Both the position numbers and the translations under genes were made by a program. From Choristocarpus tenellus KU-1152 (Eukaryota > Phaeophyceae), in contig CAXNAD020000212.1 of the NCBI GenBank assembly GCA_964200185.2, positions 1-24,414 of the forward strand: 24,414 nucleotides of DNA. Direction: 5' to 3'. Positions 14,753 through 24,299 of this stretch are shown here, in pieces. Every line of letters begins with the position of its first letter. The stretch's first letter is position 1. The notes under the pieces are model-generated. The model was given only the letters and a program-made list of their open reading frames with translations. It was not told the DNA's origin and made no database searches.

Positions 14753-15010
14753 GCGTGAAAGTATCTTAGAGCGTATGAGTTTTGCCCTGTTTGTCCATTT
14801 GGGGCTTGGCTTCCCATTTTTTTTTTAATGACATTTTCCTACTCCAAAATATTTCGAGTAGGTAAAATGTGTACGTTATGAAAAGGTGTGTCCGGCATAG
14901 GAATGTACAGACTTCCTAACAAACACGATAGCCAAAACTATATCAAAATCGCAACATTGGACTCTGGCCCCCAAATGGACGCGGATCTACCCTCTAAGAT
15001 ACTTTGACTC
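14753..15010 (+). mobile_element. MITE-like element, copy B
   Basis: This copy of about 258 bp has terminal inverted repeats built on AAAGTATCTTAGAG (14758-14771) and CTCTAAGATACTTT (to 15005). Inner inverted blocks are GTCCATTTGGGG near 14798 and CCCCAAATGGAC near 14970. It is the same family and orientation as copy C, and opposite to copy A. An A/T-rich centre includes an imperfect internal palindrome around CTACTCCAAAATATTTCGAG. There is no open frame of note. Confidence 0.78.
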
Positions 15011-15811
15011 TTTTCAAAGGCTATAGAACCAACCGTATTTCTAGGTCCGCCATCATGCACCTTTTCAGTTGTGTTGAGGTCAACGCTCTGCTGTGTGCAG
15101 AGAAGTGGTACAAATCATGTTTCAAAATGACTTCCGATAGAAACCAGAGTTCTCAGAGCCACAGTGAGTTCAAGGAGTCTGTCTCATGTGTTTTCTTATT
15201 GTGCTACCAATTGTAGTAATCTGTGCTATTAGTATTACCATTCTTTCTATGGCAAATTTCACGTATTATAGTCCCGTCTGCATGGCAGAAGGCAACCAAA
15301 AAAAGAGTCATAGAAATGAAGAGAAATGCTCTCATCACAAATAATATAATATATATGTATGATATTGAAACATAAAGGTGTTTGTGTGCATAAATAGGTA
15401 TAAAGACTGAAGTGTAGCTGCTGTATCCTCTTTCATCTCCAAGCAATTTTATCTGTTCTGTTGGTGGTATAAGAAGTGGAAAGTAGATTGTCATTTGCGA
15501 GCATTCTTCGTATATGTGCAATGTATGTGGGACAAAGAGCTGACCACGAAATATTCGTGTTGTGGCTGGCATGCTGGCTGACCTGTTAGCTGGCTGGTCG
15601 GTGCCGCTTTCACACTTTAAATGAATGCAAAAAAAGAAAATGAAAAACAGAAAATATCACGTTGTCTTGGTCAGTCATTCTAGCACTTGTGGTGAGTGTG
15701 ATGGCGTCAGCTACAACTATCCAGATATTTTCCCTTTTCTGGTGACATCTGCAATGGTGCTAGCTATTCTGTATCCACACATTATAGTATACCAGGGACA
15801 TATTGGCCCTT
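15011..15811. other. Gene-free stretch between copies B and D
   Basis: A 122-codon minus frame at 15204-15572 encodes a peptide with two hydrophobic runs but no recognised domain. The surrounding DNA is AT-rich and nothing else supports a gene. The other short frames are taken as chance. Confidence 0.35.
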
Positions 15812-16081
15812 GAGTCAAAGTGTTTGGGGGGTGTGAAGGCCGTCCATTCGGGGCCCATTTTTCCATGTCGATTTTGTTTTGATCTTGACATCGTAACACA
15901 GTCCACACATGTCCAAGCACTAAGGACATATCCCAAGTGCAGGATATTCCACACATGATCAAAACAGGACCAACCCTCCACGACTAAAGACGCTCAAATA
16001 GACCATTTTTCCAACACCTGGTCGGGGCCCGAATTGACACCCTGGGCTAGACCCCCTCCCCCCCATTAGATACTTTGACCC
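15812..16081 (-). mobile_element. Diverged MITE-like element, copy D
   Basis: This related element of about 270 bp has ends GAGTCAAAGTGTTT and, inverted, AGATACTTTGACCC at 16068-16081. The outer end sequence GAGTCAAAG and the inner block GTCCATTCGGGGCCC (about 15842), with its inverted mate GGGGCCCGAATTGAC (about 16024), match the plan of copies A-C but differ in detail. The inner text ATGTCGATTTTG followed by TTGACATCGT parallels TTGCGATTTTGAT and GGCTATCGT of copy A. CTT lies immediately outside both ends. Confidence 0.55.
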
Positions 16082-17524
16082 CTTAAGTGTATTCTCTCTT
16101 GTGGATTGCGTGGATGAACCTTGAAGAGGAAGCAGGGGCATAGAGATCAGAGATGTTTTCGGTGGTTGCCGTGACACACAAGGAACATAGACCGGCAAAC
16201 TTGTTGCATTCTAGTGTTTTGTTGAGGTAGCGGGAAATAAGCAGTACCACATCATTGTAAAATGCGTCACTCGGTGTTGGGGGTGGAGAGAGGCGTGTGG
16301 AAGTTGCCTGGGCTGAATGTTGGTATTCAGAAATATTTTGTAGGTAGGGGGTGATTGTATCGGTACTGTTTCATAAGATCAGCAATGTTCAGCAGAAAGC
16401 TGCTGGAGTGGAGGGCTCTTACAGCCAATGTGAACAAGGGGCACCCAGGGTTTGTCCGTTTTGAGTTTTAAGCCAGCTTTTCAATGTTTTACCATTCACC
16501 CATATTTCTATGGATAAAGTGCTAAGTTTGACTTAAGAAGCGTTGATTTTAAATTGAGACTCCCCACAGAACTAAAAAAAATCCTGTGGGGAGTTTGCAC
16601 CAAAAGAGGGAAGAAGTCGAAGGACTCTCAATGGTGAAAAGGGAAATGCAGCACACTCTCTGCCAGTTGTACCGACTGTTTGCTGTGGTCAACCATTAAG
16701 GGACTGTCGCAAGAGGGCACTGCTATGGGGACGTTTTTAGGCGACGTTTGGGGTAAGGGTTTATGTACACACATGGATGACCCCAAGGTCAAGAAATGGT
16801 CAATATGGTCAGGGACCAGTGTAGATGATTGATGGTGGCCTGGGACCTTCTTGCTGCTGCTGATAGTTACATACTAGTACATCATACAGGAGTGGGACCT
16901 TGATAAGACCAACGAGAGGCCTTTGTTTCATCTCATATGCTACATACGTTCTACATAATAGCATGAGCAGTTTAAGTTCCCTATTTGAGATGAAGGTTAC
17001 TCATTATGAAAGGTTGGTTAATATTGTCCTCCTGTCATCATGTGTACTACTAATCGGAAATAAAACGCGATTCTGGTGCCTGTCCTGTCCAGTGAAATCT
17101 TTTAGAAATAAAAAGCTGCTTATCCTATTCTGCTGAAGAGCAAAATCAAGCATCTCTACATGATGTTACTATTTTTTCATTGCCATTCGCAATACCCTCT
17201 AGCACTTGACCAGTTGATCAAAGATGGGTGTAATCGCCAAGAAAATGTTACACAGGTTGAATATTATTGCCAATTTATTTGTTCCAGTACCAAGAAAATG
17301 CGGAGAGGAGATAATTCATGGGGTACAAAGGAGATTTGATTACACATGCCACGATAGGTTATGCATACCTTGGAACTAGTGAACTATCTATATATTCACT
17401 TCCCTACTCTTCTCCCTTAGACTGGACAGTGCAGGCTGACATACCCACACACATATAACATCCTATAGTCTTCCTGATTGAGCTGCGGGCAACATAACAG
17501 AAATGGTGAAAATCTTTCGTACTG
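16082..17524. other. Gene-free stretch between copies D and C
   Basis: No gene is supported. The longest frames (16900-17136 plus, 17404-17589 minus) have no recognisable family. The only clear structure is the inverted repeat at 16559-16594. Confidence 0.4.
16559..16594. repeat. Perfect 11-bp hairpin with A-rich loop
   Basis: ACTCCCCACAG at 16559-16569 is followed after a 14-base A-rich loop by its exact reverse complement CTGTGGGGAGT at 16584-16594. It could fold as a stable stem-loop in RNA or DNA. No gene abuts it, so its role is unknown. Confidence 0.55.
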
Positions 17525-17778
17525 GAGCGACAGTATCTTAGAGGGTATGAGGTTTGCACTGTTTGTCCATTTGGGGCTTGGCTTCCCATGGATTATTTTA
17601 TGACATTTTTCCTACTCCAAAATATTTAGGAGTAGATAAAGTGTGTATATTATGAAAAAGTGTGTCGGGAACATGGATATTGATACTTCCCAACAAACAC
17701 GACAGTCAAAATTACACCCAAATCGCAACATTGACCTTTGGTCCCCAGATGGACGCGGCTCTAAAGATACTTCTGCTC
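17525..17778 (+). mobile_element. MITE-like element, copy C
   Basis: This copy of about 254 bp has the same orientation as B. Its ends are AGTATCTTAGAGGGTA at 17532-17547 and CTCTAAAGATACT to 17771. The inner block GTCCATTTGGGGCTTGG is near 17564, and its partly decayed mate CCCCAGATGGAC is near 17742. The tetranucleotide ACTG sits directly outside both ends when the ends are set at GAGCGAC and TCTGCTC. This is a possible 4-bp target-site duplication. Confidence 0.75.
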
Positions 17779-18830
17779 ACTGTTGATATGTTCTTAGCAC
17801 TTTACTCTTTGTTTGGGCTAGGGTTATGAGTGGGCTTCTTTAAAGCACGCACCTGTATAAATAGTCACCCGCACAAAAATCATGAAGGCAACTGAGTGCA
17901 TCCAAAATTTCCTACTTTGGTACCTTCAGGGTGACCACCTCAAACGGTGTATTCAGGGGAAAACCGCAACAATTTCCTGTGCCCTCTTAACACAGTTTTT
18001 GAGCTACTACTACTACTATACACAATGCTGTAGGCAACTACCAGTGTCGGCGGATGCTCCAGTGCAAAAATTGTAAACTATAGAAAAAAAACAACTGCCC
18101 AGTGCTAGTGCTTGTGTAACGTTGATCTTTATGAAACATTCCTGGTTAGGAGTACGCTCAACTCTGCTCCTGTAGGACCCCAAACAGCAAATAGTAGGCA
18201 GGAAAGGTTCAAACCCTTCTCAAGTGTTGAGGGCCGTAGTTGCCATTAATATATATATATATATATATATATCATTCCAAATTTTCACATGCCCACCTAC
18301 AAGATTTCCAGACGATAGAACTGTCTTCAACTTTTATTCAGGAGCTTTTGTATGCCCTGCTAAGATTTCAGCCTGCCTAGAGACCAGGCTGCCGTTGCCC
18401 ATGGAAATAGATATGGAAAACATCCCACAAGAGTGAAAGGTCCTCAAGACACTGCCTGATAGAACACTCACTGTCGGGTTAGAGATGAGGAGGCACTGAA
18501 TAACAACGGCATCACAGTCACCTCGCTCCTGTCACAGTCCCCATCACTTCAAAACAAGAATATGAATGGCCCTTACACTTACACCAGTGGATGCACATGA
18601 AATTGAACACAAAAATGATTCCTGAAAGCGTAACATCAATATACACGCCTCTCCAGCTCATAGTGTCAACTCCTCCTAACTTCGACCACATCTCAAAAAC
18701 CGACCCCTCCATCAAGGTTCTCTGAAAAAAAAAAATTGCTCATGTTTACCATACCTAACAGCTTTCACAACCCCCCCCCCACACGATACATCGCATTCAT
18801 GCATCGTCTACACAAAGCCACCTGCATTAA
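17779..18830. other. Gene-free stretch downstream of the nitrilase gene
   Basis: This stretch includes the likely 3' UTR of the nitrilase gene at its right end, an AT microsatellite at 18249-18274 and a run of ten C at 18771-18780. Frames at 17882-18076, 18224-18436 and 18518-18715 have no recognisable family. Confidence 0.4.
18249..18274. repeat. (AT)13 microsatellite
   Basis: Twenty-six bases of uninterrupted AT dinucleotide are visible. Such tracts are usually length-polymorphic. Confidence 0.95.
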
Positions 18831-21285
18831 TCAAAGTCCAGAGACAGTTGGCAGTGTGGCAGAAGTAGCACATGATGTACCTGCAGAGCATGTCGATGCA
18901 GACTCAAGTCTGTATAGGTCACCCCGTTTCTGCATGGACACTGGTATATTCCGCCGCACCTCTTCTACCCTTCCCATGTCAACTTCGGCCAGAACCAACT
19001 CTACGTTGTGGTCTGATGTGGCAGTCACCTGCCCCCAAGGGTCAACCACTGAGCTGTGTCCCCATGCTTGATACTGCGAGTTGGGGTTCCTAGCCGGAGA
19101 TGCTGTGATAACATAGCACTGTATTATGTGATACGGGGGTGGGGGTACATCGGTTCAGAGAGGCTTAGATGCACTCAAGCACAGCATGCCAGAAAGGCAC
19201 AGATATCACATGCCTTTTGGATAGCAACCCCCTTACAAAAGAATGTCATCAGAGTGCAGTTATGCCTTTACTTGTCTCCCTTCAATGATCCAATAGCAAT
19301 AAACATCGACACATGGTTACATTGTATATAAAATAGTATCATTTTGTACAAGTACAATATTTTCAAGTTTGGAGCTATTCTGTATTGGTGTAAGCGAGTA
19401 GTGAACCAATTAAAACAGTCTTGTCCGCAGTCACATTCTCCATTTTTTATTGTATCAGGCATGGACTGGTAGAGTGTCACCTTCCTAGGGGATGTTGCAG
19501 GGTAGGGGCTACAACTTCTACAAGTACACTCTCATTATCCACTGGCATTAGCAAGTAGAGTGAAATTCAGGTCTCAATGCAGTGGTGTGTAAGATGGGAT
19601 GGGAAGGAGCACCTGATTGTCAACTGCTCGTGCCCGCTGCAACAGCTCCCAATGTGCAGGTCCTGTGGTCATATTGAAGGCACCGGGGAAGCACAGCAGT
19701 TTTGCACCGGCCTGGCGCATGGCCATGCTTAGTTCTGGGAAGCGCATGTCATAGCATATCCCCACGCCAATGGTGCAGAACGGGGTTTCCACAGTGGTTA
19801 TGGCATTACCAGCTGTAAGAGTGTCCGACTCCCTGGCATAGGAGGGGTGCGTACTCCAGGCATTAGGAAATGTGACCGAGAAATTTGGTCTTTCCTCTGA
19901 CTATCTGTCTTGCTGCTAGGAGCATGCAACATGTAATGGTGAAGCATCAGACAGGGTCCCAAAAGCACTATATAGGTCATCTTGGTTGTAAGGTTATTGG
20001 CATATGCTAGAATATCTTGCTAATGTGTAGTCAACAAACCACAGTGGCAATGCCCTTATTTTAGTAATATCTGTCAAGGAGCTGAATGCAAAGCTCCTGG
20101 CGTGACTCGATATGTTCAGCATGAGGTTTTTTTTCATTTACATAAATAGCCTAATTTCTGATGATAGCGACGAGTAAACGGAACTTTTTGGTCAGGTAAG
20201 AATGTCTGATCATCTCATTGATGGTTGAGTTGATGGGCAGAAGTGTAACGGCAACAAAAGAAGAGCTTGTAAATCAAGTGGATTGGTGGCACAATCTCAG
20301 GACAGTGTCCATTGGCAGGGTTGCAGCAGAGGGATAGAACAGTAAATCAATGTGCGAAACAAGGAAGATCAAAACAAGGGCTTCGCTCATGTGCTGGTGC
20401 ACCAACAGAAATGCTACAAGAATCATTTTCACTATGTGCAAGCATATCCTCCTGAAGGAACTATCTCCGCCCACCTCATATATTCGTCGATGCATTCTTT
20501 GGCGCAGTATCTCATTCTCTACGCACAGCTACGTCCCACCTGAACGTTATCTTTCCAGGCACGTCAATGTCGAATAGGTGTACCTTCCTATGTTTGGCGA
20601 GGATGACACCATCAGGACCCACTACAATGCAAGTATTGTAGATATTACCATCCAAGGGTGTAATCTCCGGCACCGAGCCTCCGACCACGTACACACCTTG
20701 CTCTTCGGCGGCTCGGGAGATCATCGACGTTGAAGGACTTCCTTGTTGGGGGGGCTTTAAACCCGGCTCAGAAACCGGTTCGGCGTAGGCGGGGAAAGAA
20801 GATGTGTCGTATGGGCTGTTCCAGCACTCAGGCAACACGACGACCTGAGAAAAGATCAGTACAAGAAAGTTACTAGGCATTCTGGCCCACATTGGTAATC
20901 ATGTAGTGAGGATAGTGTACGAAATACATGAGACCTGGAAGGCTACGTGTTCTGCACAAACCTTTGCACCAGCTCGTGCGGCTTCTTCGATAGCCATTTC
21001 TGCCACCGCAATATTTTTGAGCTTGGAATCTCCACTCATAATCTGACAAGCAGCAATTTTGAACTTCGGTCCATCCTCCTGGTAGGTGGCTTCAGTTGTG
21101 AGAGAGCTCATTCTCAGCGAGTTGAACAAGGTATTTTGTCGAACACCTTGTGTGTGGAATCCGGACACTCTCCCCACTAGAGCGAGTGTCAGAGCACCTC
21201 GTGCACTACATCTAGCAATGCTCCTAAAGGAATTTCGAGCGATAACTCCTGAGATCATAGAGGGTGTGTAGTTTAGGATGTACAA
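18831..21285 (-). CDS. NIT2: NIT2-type nitrilase / omega-amidase, four exons, mitochondrial-like N-terminus
   Basis: Exons on the minus strand are 21285-20962, 20844-20540, 19832-19613 and 19118-18831. They join in phase to about 378 residues. The carbon-nitrogen hydrolase domain starts near residue 74 (FKIAACQ). The catalytic triad is visible: Glu114 in LPECWNSPY, Lys195 in [18 protein letters not shown], and Cys236 in [31 protein letters not shown] and the ending [12 protein letters not shown] are hallmark NIT2 blocks. Known family role: hydrolysis of alpha-ketoglutaramate and alpha-ketosuccinamate to 2-oxo acids plus ammonia, in cytosol and mitochondria. The first 60 residues are rich in R, S and A with few acidic residues, fitting a mitochondrial presequence. 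Met10 (21258) and Met59 (about 21111) are alternative starts. The last 24 residues past DLYRL are not conserved and may be replaced by splicing from a donor at 18880. The gene is divergent from TRAP1. Confidence 0.92.
19119..19612 (-). other. Nitrilase intron 3 (phase 0)
   Basis: The donor is GTGCTC after RARAVDNQ and the acceptor is ATAATACAG before [10 protein letters not shown]. Splicing restores the conserved VDNQxYVxTASPAR block. Confidence 0.88.
19833..20539 (-). other. Nitrilase intron 2 (phase 2)
   Basis: The donor is GTGGGA after KITF plus AG and the acceptor is TATGCCAG. Splicing makes AGG and yields [15 protein letters not shown], which matches the family. A second in-frame-looking acceptor, CTTACAG, 22 bases downstream gives the wrong phase. 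Confidence 0.88.
20845..20961 (-). other. Nitrilase intron 1 (phase 0)
   Basis: The donor is GTTTGT after ARAGAK and the acceptor is TTTTCTCAG before VVVLPEC. At 117 bp it is the shortest intron in the window. Confidence 0.9.
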
Positions 21286-21476
21286 ACAGAACCTCTTTGA
21301 AGGGTTGGGGGTATCTCGCTCTGGGCGCTCTGGGCGATCTGGGTGCCACCTTGTTTGAGGCTGTGTTCCTCTCTCCCTCCATTCACCCTTTCAATCAAAT
21401 TTGGTAGGTCATAAACCTCAGACGTGACAATTTCCTTTGGCACAATTACTTGAAGGGAAGTTGCTCGGTTAGAAAT
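21286..21476. promoter_or_regulatory. Shared divergent promoter region of nitrilase and TRAP1
   Basis: Only about 190 bp separates the two start codons, which point away from each other, so both promoters and 5' UTRs must lie here or overlap the exons. It contains a 9-bp motif in three tandem copies at 21318-21344 and pyrimidine-rich stretches. No TATA box or inverted GAA heat shock element was found. Confidence 0.6.
21318..21344. repeat. Three tandem copies of a 9-bp motif
   Basis: GCTCTGGGC, GCTCTGGGC and GATCTGGGT follow each other directly in the bidirectional promoter. They could be a factor-binding array or a simple minisatellite. Confidence 0.6.
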
Positions 21477-22704
21477 ATGTTGCGGGTGACGGCGGCTGGA
21501 GTGTTGAGAGCTGCGCAGCGCTCTCATACTCCTCGCTCAGCGCTGGGCCTTATCTCACGACCATTGATGTCCTGCAAACATGTTGCTAGATCAAGATCAG
21601 TGTTCGTGACTCCATCGAATCGAATGGACAAATCTTGGAAATGTAATAGAGCGACTAACGCTGGGACATCTTTGTTTTCCTGGCAAACAAGACATTTCTC
21701 CTCTACACCACCGAGTGAGGAGGTAGGCATTGGTAGTTCACCCTTTCCCCCTGTGTGTCAACGTTCACTCTTTTCCATCTCATGTTCGCACCTCAGCCAC
21801 ATCTCAACCGGGCTGATCTTACAGGGAAGTGCAGTGATCTTCTGTCCTTTTACTGGTTGATCCTAGCCGCTTTGCTTCTTAACACCCATCCAACTCACTC
21901 GTTTGTGGCCTTCAGAAGCTTGAGTTCCAGGCAGAGACGCGCCAGCTGCTGGACATTGTGACGCACTCTATTTATACTGACAAGGAGGTGTTCCTGAGAG
22001 AGCTTATTTCTAACGCATCAGACGCAATGGAAAAGCTACGACACCTGCAGGTAAGCCCTTAGTTGTGTGTTGACTACCACATCAAGACCTCCAAATTGCC
22101 GTGCGATACTAGGCACATGTTCTATCATTGCCAGAAAACAAAGGATAACGAAATATTCTGCACTGCTTGACAAGTCGCAGCCTAATCCATTTTCTTGACC
22201 TCTGACATGAAATCTACCTCTAGCTGGCTGGCGAAACATGTGGCTATGTCTGGAATTGTCGCGATAGACTTGAATGTACGCTCCGATTTCAAATATCTCC
22301 ATTCCGCACTCTTCTTTCCACTCAAAGTACTTCCAAATTGGACTTGATACTTTCTAAGACCAATATGAAGAGAAGTACATAATAATGATCGTTACGGTAA
22401 TTTTTTCTGTGTACCCCTTGCCTGGATAGATACCAACTTAAGAACTGCACTCTGACCCCATCTCTACCGCAGCAATAACATTATCAGCCTCCTTACCTCC
22501 TTCTTGCTAACCGTTCCTCCTCAATGGACCTTGTTATCCATCCCTGTACACTGCGCCATACTTTACTCCTGTTCCACCACCTGTGAAATGAATGCCATGG
22601 GGAGGAATAAGGTCATTGGTGAGGCTCTGGAGGATGGTTCTGCTCCGTTGGAGATAAGCATCACCACCGATGAGACAAACCGCACCATCACAATCCAAGA
22701 CACA
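21477..22704 (+). CDS. TRAP1: Mitochondrial HSP90 (TRAP1 type), first three exons only, 3' part not in window
   Basis: Exons are 21477-21722, 21916-22050 and 22612-22704, joined in phase 0 to 158 residues. Residues 1-82 are an Arg/Ser-rich, acid-poor presequence ending [11 protein letters not shown], typical of mitochondrial import with cleavage near RHF/SS. From residue 84 the HSP90 N-terminal GHKL ATPase begins: [14 protein letters not shown], then [20 protein letters not shown] (catalytic Glu111, Mg-binding Asn115), then TITIQDT (nucleotide-binding Asp157). TRAP1 is a matrix chaperone. Exon 3 ends at ACA before GTGAGA, so the next exon should start with GIGM. No such sequence occurs in the remaining 1.7 kb on the plus strand. 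The rest must lie beyond a long intron, or the locus is truncated or misassembled. The first ATG in frame at 21477 was chosen; nothing better lies upstream. Confidence 0.87.
21723..21915 (+). other. TRAP1 intron 1 (phase 0)
   Basis: The donor is GTAGGC after PPSEE and the acceptor is GGCCTTCAG before KLEFQAET. It separates the presequence exon from the start of the mature chaperone. Confidence 0.85.
22051..22611 (+). other. TRAP1 intron 2 (phase 0)
   Basis: The donor is GTAAGC after KLRHLQ and the acceptor is GGAATAAG before VIGEALEDG. The acceptor is weak, with no adjacent pyrimidine tract; the nearest tract is at 22490-22530. The frame and homology nonetheless fit, and the neighbouring AG at GGGAG gives a stop. 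Confidence 0.72.
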
Positions 22705-24075
22705 GTGAGACGATTTTCTTTTGTGGAAACAACTAGATTGTATAAATTGTACGAACACATTGCACACAATTTACATAAATATTCTACTTGCCAGTGTTTT
22801 GCGGGGCTTGAGGTTGAAGATTTTTGGAGGGTTTGAATAACGGTCAGAACTGGACCAATATAATAATATACAAGATAATTCTGAAGTAATTTAGAAGTTA
22901 AGTGGACTTCAATTATGCAGCAGATGCAATTGACACCAAATTAATGCTTAATGGCTCCAAGAAGTGGATGTTTTCCCTGATTTTTGTTGCACTCATGCAA
23001 GGATGGAGTTGATCATGTAGCTTAGGGCTCTTTTATCACTTGTTGCCCTTCATTGTATCCTGTCTTATCTTTAGATTTGTAGACCAGGAGGGGACAAAGT
23101 GCCGAACATTGAGACGTTCTATCACATGTTGCCAGCACAAATAATGTGCTCATTAGCACAGGAGTTATAAAACAGTAGTGTGCAGTTGTATCGGCGTAAC
23201 AAGTACATGCTTTTAAGACATCAAGAATGTTGAGAGCTCATCTAGGGGTCTGTTTTTGAAGGTCTGTAGCTGATGCGATAATGTTCGAATTTGATACTGG
23301 TGAATGTTTTTTGTGAGGGTTACATTTGCTAGCATTTCTAATGCCGATGTAAATTCGTATGAAAGTCCGCCCTTCTACAAAAGATTGGAGCCATAAGAAA
23401 TTGCCTAGGATAAAGGAGGGTAGTGATAAGAGATAAGTTTCAGTCTTTGGTGTTTCCCTGATCGTATTGAGAGGCTCCGATGCAGGGCGTGTATTTGTGG
23501 TATAGTGTGAGCAGGTGGGCTCTGATTGGGTCCTGTAAGTGATAAAGAACACAAGTGCCAATAACGATTCTCTTGAGTTGTGTATTAGATGAGGTAAGGA
23601 GTATTGTAGAGTTTTCAATGTTTTCTAATGTCCTTCGAAATTTCAAATTAGCACCTCGGGTCTGATGTAAGTTTGTGTTGTAGATATCCTTCCGGAAAGT
23701 ATTGTTTGTGAAGAGGTATCGTGGGACTCGTTACCCTGTTGTGAATCAAAAGCATTGATTGGCGCAAGTTAAGCCGGGTGGAAAAATCTTGATACGCTTG
23801 ATTATTGTTGAAGTATGCATGCAGCGTCATTTTAACTGATGTGCTTGAACTGTCAAGTTGTTTAAAAAGAGCATGCAGTATGCATAGGTGTGTAAGTTCA
23901 ACGGTTGTATATCGTCTCTCGATTTTTGTAAGGATTAGTTTTGATTTGATAGAATTGTAATTGTGTTTGGTTTACTCGTTGCATGGATGGGTTAGGGTTA
24001 GGGTTAATGGGAGTATTTTTGGTTTCTTTTAATTAAAAGGGTTTTAGAGGGTTAGGGTTTGTGTTCGAAAATAAT
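22705..24075. other. Unassigned right flank, probably intronic or subtelomeric
   Basis: This follows the last recognised TRAP1 exon. No later HSP90 block (GIGM, NLGTIARSG and so on) is seen. From about 23200 the plus strand becomes rich in G and T. Minus frames at 23238-23618, 23440-23646 and 23648-23830 have no recognisable family. Two TTAGGG tracts lie near 24000. Confidence 0.45.
23989..24060. repeat. Telomere-like TTAGGG tracts
   Basis: Three exact GGGTTA units lie at 23989-24006, and GGGTTAGGGTTT at 24049-24060. The G-rich strand runs towards the right end of the window, the orientation expected if a chromosome end lies to the right. Confidence 0.75.
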
Positions 24076-24191
24076 CTGCAGGTGATGTGATCATCATGCA
24101 AATACAACGCTGACCTTCAGTGAGGAACAATTTTGCGAGCTTTTTAACACTGATGCAGTTGAACATATGGTACATTATTTGTGTTGTGGTG
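24076..24191. repeat. Satellite-like repeat, copy 1
   Basis: This unit of about 116 bp is repeated at 24300-24414 with only a few differences: two substitutions and a one-base indel in GAACAATTT versus GACAATTT. The spacing between copies is 224 bp. The intervening 108 bp is not repeated within the window. Confidence 0.9.
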
Positions 24192-24299
24192 GGGTTAAAA
24201 TGTTGATGGCTTCTTAAGTGCTGTAGCGTTTGTAGGTGATTGTTGGGGAAGTGGCGTTGTGTTTGAAGGGTCGATTGTGATTTTGGATGCAGCAGAGAC

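Noticed and set aside
15204-15572. 122-codon minus-strand frame that could be a small membrane protein
   Set aside because: No family, no splice or promoter support, and its hydrophobicity follows from AT-rich DNA.
21451-21460. GAAGGGAAG near TRAP1 as a heat shock element
   Set aside because: The two GAA units are in the same direction; the inverted nGAAnnTTCn arrangement is missing.
21450-21476. Upstream start of TRAP1 at a TTG codon
   Set aside because: Eukaryotic initiation at TTG is unlikely, and the ATG at 21477 begins a sensible presequence.
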